From: an uncultured Myxococcales bacterium
GTDB taxonomy: Bacteria; Myxococcota_A; Polyangia; Polyangiales; Polyangiaceae
Reading direction: 5' to 3'
Length of the DNA: 45,064 nucleotides
NCBI GenBank assembly: GCA_937872925.1
Contig: CALMUT010000077.1
Coordinates: forward strand, 1-45,064
This document shows, piece by piece, positions 16,823-24,517 of this stretch (position 1 is the stretch's first letter; each line of letters opens with the position of its first letter). The position numbers and the translations under genes are program-made. Under the pieces are notes generated by a model. It had not been told where the DNA came from. It ran no database searches and worked only from the letters and a program-made list of their open reading frames with translations.

Positions 16823-17123
16823 TGGTCGGCCTTTCGGGCAGCACAGTCGACGCCGCACCGCCGATCGACCGCTCCCCCACACCAGTTGCGGATCTTCTCC
16901 CAGCCAACACGCCGCGCCCACCCGCCCGCAGCTCGACCGCCGCCCCTTCGCGCGCCCCTCGCCGCCCAATCCCGAGCCCGCATCACCCCCTCGGGTGGCG
17001 ATTTTTTCAAAAAAAATCACGAAACTACCCCCACCCCCCGCCCGACCAGGCTTTTCTCCCCCACGCGCCCCTGCGCCGTTCTGGCCCATCGCCGCGTTTC
17101 CGACCAAAATCCCCCCGGCCCCC
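16823..17123. promoter_or_regulatory. C-rich upstream region with an A/T hairpin
   Basis: No gene was seen in these 301 bases. The stretch is strongly C-biased on the plus strand. At 17000-17018 it holds a 19-base A/T palindrome (GATTTTTTC then AAAAAAAATC), striking in DNA this GC-rich. It lies about 105 bases before the TPR-PEGA start and may be part of its promoter or a leader hairpin. Confidence 0.4.
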
Positions 17124-18269
17124 ATGCCCCGCTCTTCCTTCCTCCACCGCCACGCCCCCCGCGCCCTCCTCACCGCGCGCACCCTCCTGGCCACGGCCGC
17201 GATCCCCACCGCCGCGTTCTCAACCCTGGTCACCACCACCCACACCGCCCAGGCCCAAGACAGCGCGGACGACCTATTCAAGAAAGGCAACGCCCACTAC
17301 GCAGGCAAGCGCTGGAAGGAAGCTTACGACGCGTACAAGGCTGCGTATGCACTGGAGCAGACCTACAAGATCGCCGGCAACCTCGGCGACGTAGCCCTCA
17401 CCCTAGGCAAACACCGAGAGGCCGCCGAATACCTCTCCCACGCCCTTCGCAACGTGCCGCCCGAGAAGGCCGCCATGAAGCAACAAGTGCAAACGCGCTT
17501 GGACCAGGCGAAGAAGGAGATCGGCACGCTTACGATCACGGTCAACGTCGAAGGCGCACGGGTGGCGTGCAATGAGCGCGAGGTTGGTACGGCGCCGTTG
17601 ACGGGTGAGGTGTTCGTGGAGGCGGGAGCGACTTCAGTGGTGGTGCGCGCGGAGGGGCACAAGGATGCACGGCGCACCGTCGCACTCGCCAAAGGTGAAA
17701 CCAAAGCGCTCGAGATCACGCTGGAGACCGATCCGAACGCGGGCGCAGTGGTGCCCGTGGGACCGAGCGGTGGTAGCGGTGGCACTGGCGGCACTTCGGG
17801 CACGGAGCCCGCGGGTGGCGCCGCGGGTAACGGCGCTTCTGCAGACGCGAATGGCGGCGTTGATACGGGTGGGATGAGTACGAAGACGGTGGTGGTGATC
17901 GCGGGAAGCGCGCTCACGGCGATTGGATTGGGTGTGGGGATTGGGTTCATGTTGGATTCCAACAGCGCCGACGACGACGCGAACTCTAATTTCTCCAAGG
18001 TGGAAACGACGCTCGGGAAGAATGGTTGCGCCGGAAACCAGGGCGCGGCCATCTGTAAGGACTTGAATGACTCCTTGGAGCGCCGGGACAGCTCAAAGCA
18101 ACTGTCGACGGTTGGCTTCATCGGGTTCGGTGTGTTCGGAGCTGGCACTCTGGCCGCTCTGCTTCTCTGGCCCGAGGAGAAGAGCGAGAGTGCTCGACCA
18201 CTCGGTTCACAATTCGCATTCGCTCCGACCAAGGGTGGGGCTCGCGCGTCTTTCACGGCGCAATTCTAA
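17124..18269 (+). CDS. TPR-PEGA membrane protein (cassette copy 1)
   Basis: 381 residues from ATG 17124; in-frame codons further upstream are antisense to the DUF4160 relic. A signal peptide ends near TAQAQD (residue 45). Residues 46-125 form TPR-like helices (DLFKKGNAHYAGKRWKEAYD, NLGDVALTLGKHREAAEYL). Residues 134-200 are a PEGA domain (TLTITVNVEGARVACNEREV, GEVFVEAGATSVVVRAEGHK), a beta-sandwich usually found in surface proteins. A Gly-rich linker (212-250) leads to two hydrophobic segments (VVVIAGSALTAIGLGVGIGF and STVGFIGFGVFGAGTLAALL) flanking a loop with two cysteines. Layout is typical of myxobacterial TPR-PEGA proteins. It is followed after 18 bases by a beta-helix lipoprotein, and this pair recurs at 21134-23474. 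Confidence 0.88.
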   Translation: MPRSSFLHRHAPRALLTARTLLATAAIPTAAFSTLVTTTHTAQAQDSADDLFKKGNAHYAGKRWKEAYDAYKAAYALEQTYKIAGNLGDVALTLGKHREAAEYLSHALRNVPPEKAAMKQQVQTRLDQAKKEIGTLTITVNVEGARVACNEREVGTAPLTGEVFVEAGATSVVVRAEGHKDARRTVALAKGETKALEITLETDPNAGAVVPVGPSGGSGGTGGTSGTEPAGGAAGNGASADANGGVDTGGMSTKTVVVIAGSALTAIGLGVGIGFMLDSNSADDDANSNFSKVETTLGKNGCAGNQGAAICKDLNDSLERRDSSKQLSTVGFIGFGVFGAGTLAALLLWPEEKSESARPLGSQFAFAPTKGGARASFTAQF

Positions 18270-18287
18270 AAGGCGGGAGAAATAATC

Positions 18288-19984
18288 ATGCGCTTCGTTT
18301 CTGGAATTAGCGTGTTCGTCGCACTCGCGGCATCAAGTGTGGGAGTTGGTTGCGGAGACGACTTCACGTGTGAGGAGGCCGCCAATTGTACTGGCACCGG
18401 CGCATCCGGCGGCACTGACGGCGGCACCGGCGCGACAGGTGGATCCTCCGGCACCGGGGGCACCGGCGCATCCGGCGGCACGGACGGCGGTGCTGGCGCC
18501 GGCGGAAGCTCAGGAAGCGGGGGCGACGGTGGTGGCTGTGACACCACGAAGAGTCCGGGCAGCGAAGCGTGCTTGGTCAGTGACGACTACGGAGTGTTCG
18601 TTTCGACCGCGGGAAGCGACTCCGCCGCCGGTACGCAAGGCGCTCCGGTTGCAACGATCAAGAAGGGTGTGGAGCTAGCGGTCGCGGCTGGAAAGAAGGT
18701 GTACGTCTGCTCGGACGGCACGACGCCCTACAAGGAGCAGGTTGTGCTGGGTGCTCCGTTCGATGGCCTGAGCATCCACGGCGGGTTTGACTGCAGCGAC
18801 TGGAGCTACGGGACCAAGACGGCGAAGATTGAGGGGCCGGCGACAGCGTGGAAGGTGGAGAGCATACCGACGCGCGTGCTCATCGAAGACTTCGAAGTGA
18901 CGAGCGCGGACGCCGAGAAGAACGGATCAAGCTTCGGAATGATTGTCGCCAATAGCAACGGCGTCGAGCTAGTGCGCACGACCGTGACCGCGGGCAAGGG
19001 CGGCGATGGTGACGATGGCAGCGCGGGCACGAAGGGATCGGGTGGCGCGACCGCAGGCGCAGCGCAAAATGGGAAGAACGCCGAGTGCGCAACCGCGACC
19101 GCGTTCTTGGGCGGCGGCGAGTGGACGGCGGACAGCGCGTGTGGGTCACGCGGCGGAAAGGGTGGCTCTGCGGTAAAGGAATCGACGGGGACGAAGGGCA
19201 ACGCAGGTACGCCGAACATCAACGTGACTCCGCCCGGGGCTGACAACGGGGGCAACGCGGGACTTACCGGCGTGGCAGGTACGCAAGGCTCCCCGGGCAA
19301 CGCCGGCGCAAACGGCGCAGCAGCCGCAACTGTGGGGTCGTTCAGCGCGACTGGTTACACACCAGCGAACGGCGCGGACGGCAAAGCTGGTTTCCCCGGC
19401 CAGGGCGGTGGAGGCGGTGGCGCGAGCAACGCAATTGTCGCAAGCACCTGCATCGGCGCGTCCGGCGGTGCCGGCGGCATGGGTGGCTGCGGCGGCACCC
19501 TTGGTTCAGGCGGCAAGGGTGGAGGCGCGAGCGTCGCGCTCTTGTCGGGGGGGGCCCCTTTGGTGGGGGGGGAGGGGGGGGGGGGGCGGGCGCCGCCCTC
19601 TGGCGGAAAAACAGCAAGGTGCGACTCGAGGACGCGACGCTCACCGCCTCTGCTGGCGGCAAGGGTGGCAACGGCGGACAAGGCGGCGTCGGTGGCGACG
19701 GCGCACAGGGTGGACTCGGTGGAACGTCGGGGAGCACCGCACTGGGCAAGGGAGGAAACGGAGGCGAGGGTGGCAAGGGCGGTCCCGGCGGCTCCGGCTC
19801 CGGCGCAAGCGGTGGTGCGTCGTTCGCAGTTGTCTGGAGTGTCACCCAGCCCACCGAGGTCGGCGCGGTCACGTTGACTGGCGGCAATGGCGGCGCCGCC
19901 GGCACCGGCGGACAAGTCCCCGGCGGCGTCAAAGCGCCCGATGGCGCAGTCGGCCAAGCCGGGCAGACCTACGAACAAAACTAG
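18288..19984 (+). pseudogene. Beta-helix/Gly-rich lipoprotein split by a 59-base G-rich insertion
   Basis: ATG 18288 follows GGGAGAAA. Lipobox VGVGC, Cys22, then GDDF. A GASGGTDGG spacer is followed by a DUF1565-like start (VFVSTAGSDSAAG, IKKGVELAVAAGKKVYVC), a beta-helix, and GGX-rich runs. The frame is intact to Leu418 (codon ending 19541). It is then thrown out by bases 19542-19600. Removing exactly these 59 bases rejoins the frame that continues WRKNSKVRLEDATLTAS and ends at 19984. The rejoined stretch then aligns without gaps to the paralog at 21912 (SIALMVFDATVDARDCTF). As written, translation runs into Arg/Pro-rich sequence and stops at 19877. It may be a true mutation or a sequencing/assembly fault. 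Confidence 0.85.
19542..19600. repeat. 59-base G-rich insertion
   Basis: Contains G runs of 8, 8 and 13 bases separated by ccccttt, a and c (gtcggggggggccccttt ... gggggcgggcgcc). It is bounded by ctc on both sides (ctc at 19539-19541 and 19598-19600). Its composition is unlike the flanking codons, and its length is not a multiple of three. Confidence 0.85.
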
Positions 19985-20058
19985 GCGCACGCGCGAAACA
20001 GATGAAGTCGTGCCAGGCCTATGCGAGCACGGCTTTCACCAAGAATGAAACCCGTCGC

Positions 20059-20131
20059 GCACCCAAACCGCGCCCGCGTTTCACGCGCAGCACGCCCTCA
20101 CATCAACCCGACGCAAGCGCGGCGCGCAGCA
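20059..20131. repeat. Cassette-end repeat, copy 1 (DUF559 3' end)
   Basis: The sequence cgcgtttcacgcgcagcacg, then ccctcacatcaacccgacgc and aagcgcggcgcgcagc recurs at 23580-23650 with small indels. It contains the 3' end of the DUF559 gene, so the second copy marks the end of the duplicated segment. Confidence 0.7.
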
Positions 20132-20501
20132 CCCGCACCACGCCCTCCACATCCCGGCACACGTCCGCAGCGGAAACGCGCAGCACGCGCCAGCCCAGGC
20201 GCGCAAGCACGCGGTCCCGACGCGCATCAGCGCTGCGCTGCCGTGCATGGCACGGCCCGTCGACCTCAATCACGATGCGCGCGGAAGGCACGGCAAAGTC
20301 CGCGATGAAGCGCCCGATGACGACCTGGCGCTTCACGCAAACGCCCGGACCAAGGCGCTGGCCGCTAATGGCGCGCCAAAGCACCTGCTCCGGCCAGGTG
20401 GGCGAAGCGCGCATCAAGCGAGCGCGCTCTTCAAGCTGGCGACGACGAGCGAGACCCTTGGGAATCCCCGAAGGGGGAAATGTTTGCACAGGCTTTCGCA
20501 T
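20103..20501 (-). CDS. DUF559 endonuclease-domain protein
   Basis: 132 residues from ATG 20501, which has an excellent GGAGGT site six bases upstream; a farther in-frame ATG at 20537 lacks one. It matches DUF559, a restriction-endonuclease-like fold related to Vsr: RARLMRASPTWPEQVLWRAI, GRFIADFAVPSARIVIEVDG (candidate catalytic Asp68, Glu79 and Asp81), then RRDRVLARLGWRVLRVSA and DVEGVVRVLRAAL. Members are widespread single genes of unproven substrate, thought to act on DNA. Its 3' end is shared with a remnant at 23580-23650. It is transcribed opposite to the beta-helix gene before it. Confidence 0.88.
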   Translation of the reverse strand: MRKPVQTFPPSGIPKGLARRRQLEERARLMRASPTWPEQVLWRAISGQRLGPGVCVKRQVVIGRFIADFAVPSARIVIEVDGPCHARQRSADARRDRVLARLGWRVLRVSAADVCRDVEGVVRVLRAALASG

Positions 20502-21050
20502 AACGACCTCCGAGGCCCGGGGCTTTTGGCGGGCCACGCCAACCCAGGCGCAGGTTTCGTGACGCGCGCACGCTGCAGACAGTTCGCGCAGTCAACGGGC
20601 TTCGCGCACACGCACGCTCCATCACGAGCACGGCACGAAACGTGCGCCCCAAGCGGGGACCGCCAAAAACCCCGGGCCGACGCGAGGCAAAAGCCCCTGC
20701 GCAAAACTTCGCTTCGCAAGCGAGGCAGCGCGCTAGCGTGGATGCACGCCCACTCGCAGCTAGGTTTGAGGCAAGTCAGCAGCAAGCTAGACTGGCCAGC
20801 GATGGGCGAGGCTTGGGCGGGCGAGAGCAGTGACGTGGCGGCTTCCACGCACGAGGCTTGGGCGGGCGGAAGTTCTGACGTGGTCGTTTCCACGCGCGCA
20901 GCCCGTAGCGTGCGAGCGCGACCAGGCGCGGGCCCAGGAGCGACTGCGCATTCACGCGCAGGATCAGCAGCACACTCCAGATCGCGTCATCCCGCAGGCA
21001 AACGGATCCACCCAACCACCAGCCATCACCCAGCAGCTCGGATCCACGCA
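20502..21050. other. Non-coding stretch between cassette copies
   Basis: I see no gene here. It holds a 45-bp tandem duplication (20807-20851 and 20852-20896, starting cgaggcttgggcgggcg) and otherwise unstructured GC-rich sequence. An open plus-strand frame crosses it but has no coding character (Arg/Ala/His-rich). Confidence 0.6.
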
Positions 21051-21133
21051 GCCCCTCCCATGGCACGCGCAGGCCGAAGGCCGAGCATGACATGTGGGAG
21101 GGGCAAGCCGAGCGAAGCGAGGCGGGGGGGGGC
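21051..21133. repeat. Dispersed hairpin repeat, copy 1
   Basis: Begins gcccctccca (21051-21060), with its exact inverse tgggaggggc at 21095-21104, around a core tgcaggccgaaggccgagcatgac-like segment. It ends caagccgagcgaagcgagg followed by a G run and ggcaac. Closely similar sequence is found at 24271-24390 and 31247-31375. The end of this copy abuts the breakpoint of the truncated PEGA gene. Confidence 0.8.
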
Positions 21134-21887
21134 AACACCACAGGCGAAGAAAGAAATCGGGACGCTCTCGATCACGGTCAACGTCGAAGGCGCCAACGTC
21201 AGCTGTGACGGTAGAGACGTCGGCAAAGCTCCGATCGAGGGAGAGGTGTTCGTGGAGCCGGGAGCTACGAGCGTTGTCGTGCGCGCAGAGGGACACAAAG
21301 AGGCGCTGCGCACCGTCGCCTTGGCCAAAGGCGAAACTAAAGCGATCGAGATCACGCTCGAGACAGATCCGAACGCGGGCGCAGTCGTTCCCGCGCCTGG
21401 CGCGGGCGGTAACGGCGGTGCGTCAGGCATTGAGCCGGCCAATGGCGGCACGGGTGGCAACGGCGCTTCCGCGGACGCGAATGGCGGCGTGGATACGGGT
21501 GGGATGAGTACGAAGACGGTGGTTGTGATTGCGGGCAGCGCACTCACGGCGATCGGTTTGGGCGTGGGGATTGGGTTCACGATTGCCAAGGGCAACGCGA
21601 AGGATGATGCGGAAGCGCTGCGCCAGGAGACGACGGCGGCATTGGGGCCGGGGGGCTGTAGAGCCGGCGTCGCTGCGTGTGACGACCTGGCCGACGCGAA
21701 CGATCGGGGCGAGAGCGCTGCGCGGCTGTCCGCGATTGGCTTCATCGGTGCCGGCGTGTTTGGCGCCGGCACTCTGGCCGCGTTGTTCCTATGGCCTGAC
21801 AAGAAGACGGATGTTTCACGGTCGACTCGATTTGGCGCTCAGCCAGTTCGGGGTGGTGCGGGGTTTCAGGTAAGCGGTTCGTTCTGA
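21134..21887 (+). pseudogene. Truncated TPR-PEGA protein (cassette copy 2)
   Basis: From about 21141 the sequence follows the gene at 17124 from its residue 128 on: QAKKEIGTLSITVNVEG, GEVFVEPGATSVVVRAEGHK, Gly linker, STKTVVVIAGSALTAIGLG, and the second hydrophobic segment GFIGAGVFGAGTLAAL. DNA identity is roughly 85-90% by eye. The signal peptide and TPR part are missing; in their place lies the dispersed hairpin repeat. An ATG at 21087 inside the repeat could start a product (MTCGRGKPSEARRGG...) without an export signal, so function is unlikely. It lies 24 bases before the beta-helix lipoprotein, as in copy 1. Confidence 0.8.
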
Positions 21888-21911
21888 GCCGCGTGAATTG
21901 AAGAGGTTGTT

Positions 21912-23474
21912 ATGCGCTTTGGATCTAGCTTGTTCGTGTGTTCATTGGTCGGTGGAGCGGTCAGCCTTGGCGGCTTGCTTGTCGGCTGCGGCGCAGACGA
22001 TTTCGCTGGCTGCGAAGCCGACAACAATTGCGGCGGCAGCTCTGGAGATGCCGGCCTCGGCGGAGCAGGCGGCACGGGAGCAACCGGGGGCACCGGCGCA
22101 TCCGGCGGCACCGACGGCGGAGCCGGAGTCGGTGGCAGCTCGGGAAGCGGGGGCGGCGAGGGCGGCACTTGTGACACGAGCAAGGACCCCAGCGTCGAGT
22201 CGTGCTTGGTCGATGACCAGTACGCGGTGTTCGTGTCACCGAGTGGCAACGACAGCACGGATGGATCGAAAGGCACGCCCTTCGGCACGATCGAAAAGGC
22301 GATGGAGACCGCGAAGGCCAAGGGCCTGATCGTGATCGCTTGCAACGACACCTTCACGGCGCCGGTCAGTCTCACGAGCGCTCATGACGGTGTGATCGTG
22401 CACGGTGGCTTCGATTGCAACAGCGGCTGGACGTACGACTCCGGCAAGAAGACCCCGGTCGCGCCCACGGCTGCTGGGATTGCGCTCAGCATCGATGGCG
22501 TCACCAAGGCGACCGGCTTCAAAGACTTCGCTTTCACGGCCAAAGAAGGCACCGCTGCGGGTGAGTCGAGCATCGCCGCGTTCGTGAAGAACTCGACGAA
22601 CGTGCGCTTTACCCGCGTGGACTTCTCAGCGGGCAAAGGCGCCGACGGCGCCAAGGGCACGTTGACGCCGGTGGTGCACGAGAGTGTGCAGGCGAATCTG
22701 AACGGGAAAGACGCTGCCGGAATAGCTCCCGGCGGACCGATGCCTTGCACGTGTCCCGCGGGTGGATCCACTACAGGCGGGGGCGGTGGCGGAGTCGGTC
22801 AAGAGGGCGCGCCTGGTCAGCCAGCCGTCGTCGGTGGGACGAAAGGCACGGGCGAGAACTGCACCAGCGGCGGCACCGGCGGAAACGGAAAGCCTGGGGC
22901 GGATCAGGCTGGCGGTGCTGGTGCGGCGGCAGTCGGAGTGCTCAGCGCAACGGGCTTCGCCGGGGGAGTTGGAGCAGTCGGCAAGAGCGGCACTCCGGGC
23001 GGAGGCGGCGGTGGTGGCGCCGGAACGAGCAACGCCGGCTCCGCCGGCGGCGGAGGCGGCTGCGGAGGTTGCGGCGGAGCTGGAGCGACGGGCGGAGGCG
23101 CTGGTGGTTCGAGCATCGCGCTGATGGTCTTCGATGCAACCGTTGACGCACGCGACTGCACGTTCACGACGCTGGACGCCGGCAAGGGCGGCGACGGTGT
23201 CGCGGGACAGCTGGGCGCGACGCAGTTCGGTTTCGGAGGTAACAAGAGCGGCGGCGGTTGCGCCGGCGGAAACGGCGGCAAAGGTGGCAACGGCGGAGCT
23301 GGCGGCGGCGGCGCCGGCGGACTGAGTGTTGGCGTGCTGCACAACGCAGGTTCCACGCTGACCAACAACACGCCCAACTTCTCGCAGGGCAAGGCCGGTG
23401 GCAAAGGCATCGGCGGAGTTCCCGCAAGCAACGACGGCGTACCCGGCGACAGCAAAGAGACGCTGACGCTCTAA
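21912..23474 (+). CDS. Beta-helix/Gly-rich lipoprotein (cassette copy 2, intact)
   Basis: 520 residues. ATG 21912 follows GAAGAGG. Lipobox LLVGC, Cys26, then GADDF. A GGTGATGGTGASGG spacer (residues 42-75) is followed by DUF1565-like sequence (YAVFVSPSGNDSTDGSKG, IEKAMETAKAKG, VHGGFDCNSGW) opening a beta-helix. A second half of GGX runs alternates with beta segments (GGSSIALMVFDATVDARD, GGLSVGVLHNAG). It ends QGKAGGKGIGG. It is the closest relative of the split gene at 18288 and shows what that gene encoded before the insertion. Since its cassette partner lost its N-terminus, any promoter for this gene may lie in or before the repeat at 21051. Confidence 0.9.
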   Translation: MRFGSSLFVCSLVGGAVSLGGLLVGCGADDFAGCEADNNCGGSSGDAGLGGAGGTGATGGTGASGGTDGGAGVGGSSGSGGGEGGTCDTSKDPSVESCLVDDQYAVFVSPSGNDSTDGSKGTPFGTIEKAMETAKAKGLIVIACNDTFTAPVSLTSAHDGVIVHGGFDCNSGWTYDSGKKTPVAPTAAGIALSIDGVTKATGFKDFAFTAKEGTAAGESSIAAFVKNSTNVRFTRVDFSAGKGADGAKGTLTPVVHESVQANLNGKDAAGIAPGGPMPCTCPAGGSTTGGGGGGVGQEGAPGQPAVVGGTKGTGENCTSGGTGGNGKPGADQAGGAGAAAVGVLSATGFAGGVGAVGKSGTPGGGGGGGAGTSNAGSAGGGGGCGGCGGAGATGGGAGGSSIALMVFDATVDARDCTFTTLDAGKGGDGVAGQLGATQFGFGGNKSGGGCAGGNGGKGGNGGAGGGGAGGLSVGVLHNAGSTLTNNTPNFSQGKAGGKGIGGVPASNDGVPGDSKETLTL

Positions 23475-23579
23475 CGCCGCACCCCATGCTCCACCCCAGC
23501 ACAATGACCGGCGCGCCCGGTCATCTTGCTGGGCCAAACGACACGCGTGGTGCGCGCAGGTCGCGCACCCAACTCGTGC

Positions 23580-23650
23580 ACGCGTTTCACGCGCAGAGCA
23601 CGCGCAGCACGCCCTCGCATCAACCCGACGCGAGCGCGGCGCGCAACGCC
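23580..23650 (-). pseudogene. DUF559 3' remnant / cassette-end repeat, copy 2
   Basis: About 70 bases match the 3' end of the DUF559 gene and the DNA beyond its stop (gcacgccctcgcatcaaccc, gacgcgagcgcggcgcgcaa). Only the last ten or so codons remain. It lies 105 bases after the second beta-helix gene, the same relation as in copy 1, and so marks the right end of the duplicated segment. Confidence 0.65.
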
Positions 23651-23669
23651 TGTACTGGTCCACCGACTT

Positions 23670-24173
23670 TCAAACGCCGGAAGTCCACGGAATCCGGTCT
23701 CGTGCGGATGACAGATTCACGCGCGGCGGCGTCGTGACGTGGTCACGTGGCGCGGTCCGGTAGTGAGTCGGACGGATCTTTCTTTTTTTGCGGTTCCAGC
23801 GGACGCGCGCAGCGAAGCCATTTTCGCGACGCGCGCGAACTGAGGCTTGCGCCGCGGCGGAAAGCTCGAGTCCGGCGCGTGCGAGTACTTGCGCGATCCG
23901 CACTTTGCCGAATGCCGGAAGGGTCGCTCGAAGTTGCTTCACGAGTGCGTGCACGAAACGCGGAAGCTTGTTTACTGGTTGTCGAGTCTTCAGAAGTGCT
24001 CTCGGACCATTCTCGTCGAGCCGACGCGTCCATGTGCCGATGGTTTGGGCCGTGAGCTGGAACACCCGCGCAGTTGCATCGGCGTTCCAGCCCGCTGCTG
24101 CTCGAAGCGTCATGATCCTAAGCCGCTCCTGCGGCGTGTAGTGCGGGCGTCGATTGGGCGGGACACGCGCCAT
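23670..24173 (-). pseudogene. Integrase-type transposase, N-terminal fragment
   Basis: ATG 24173. Residues 10-100 match the helix-turn-helix N-terminus of integrase-core transposases (HYTPQERLRIMTLRAAAGW, ARVFQLTAQTIGTWTRRLDE, PVNKLPRFVHALVKQLRATL, GKVRIAQVLARAGL). After about residue 103 the sequence becomes Arg-rich and the DDE catalytic core never appears, so the element is dead. No terminal inverted repeats were recognised. It lies between the duplicated cassette and the next repeat copy, so it may have taken part in the rearrangement. Confidence 0.7.
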
Positions 24174-24270
24174 TCGAGCCGAGGTGTTTCACCCGCCGAC
24201 GGTCGAACCGGCTCTCGCGCCGGGACAAGTTTCCGGACGCCCTATGGGGCGACGATACGGCGCGGCGGGC

Positions 24271-24390
24271 AGCGCCTCCCATAGCATCCGCCTTCGGCCC
24301 CTGGGGGATTCTCTCGCCCAGGCCCAAGGCCGAGCATGACATCGGGCAGAGGCAAGCCGAGCACAGCGAGGCGGGGGTGGGCAGCAGAAA
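24271..24390. repeat. Dispersed hairpin repeat, copy 2 (degenerate)
   Basis: Shares gcctcccatagcatccgcct, then caaggccgagcatgacatcg, ggcaagccgagc and agcgaggcgggggtgggca with the copies at 21051 and 31247. The hairpin arms are damaged here (gcgcctccca and cgggcagaggc). Confidence 0.75.
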
Positions 24391-24408
24391 AACGGGTCCG
24401 CTGGGGTC

Positions 24409-24431
24409 AGTTGAGCAGAATCTGCTCAACT
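24409..24431. promoter_or_regulatory. 23-bp palindrome upstream of MopE-motif gene
   Basis: AGTTGAGCAGA, a single central A, then TCTGCTCAACT: perfect 11-bp arms. It lies 86 bases before ATG 24518 and just after the dispersed repeat. The form suits an operator for a dimeric repressor or activator; a small hairpin is the alternative. Confidence 0.55.
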
Positions 24432-24517
24432 CAGCGCCGGCGCGTCCCTGTTCGCTGGGTTGGAGGTGGACGGCGCCCGAGTGTCGTGCTGATCTTCTGG
24501 CGGCTTAGGAGGAAACG

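Noticed and set aside
16331..17290. A genuine DUF4160-DUF2442 fusion protein of 319 residues
   Set aside because: The first 100 or so residues of that frame are non-coding, and the DUF4160 N-terminus lies in a different frame because of a missing base; a relic next to DUF2442 is the simpler reading.
20247..21086. Reading the truncated PEGA gene as a full-length 546-residue protein
   Set aside because: The upstream part of that frame is antisense to the DUF559 gene and crosses non-coding repeats; it has no signal peptide or TPR and is low in coding character.
23670..24173. Intact insertion sequence
   Set aside because: Only the helix-turn-helix part of the transposase remains, the DDE core is missing, and no terminal inverted repeats were found.
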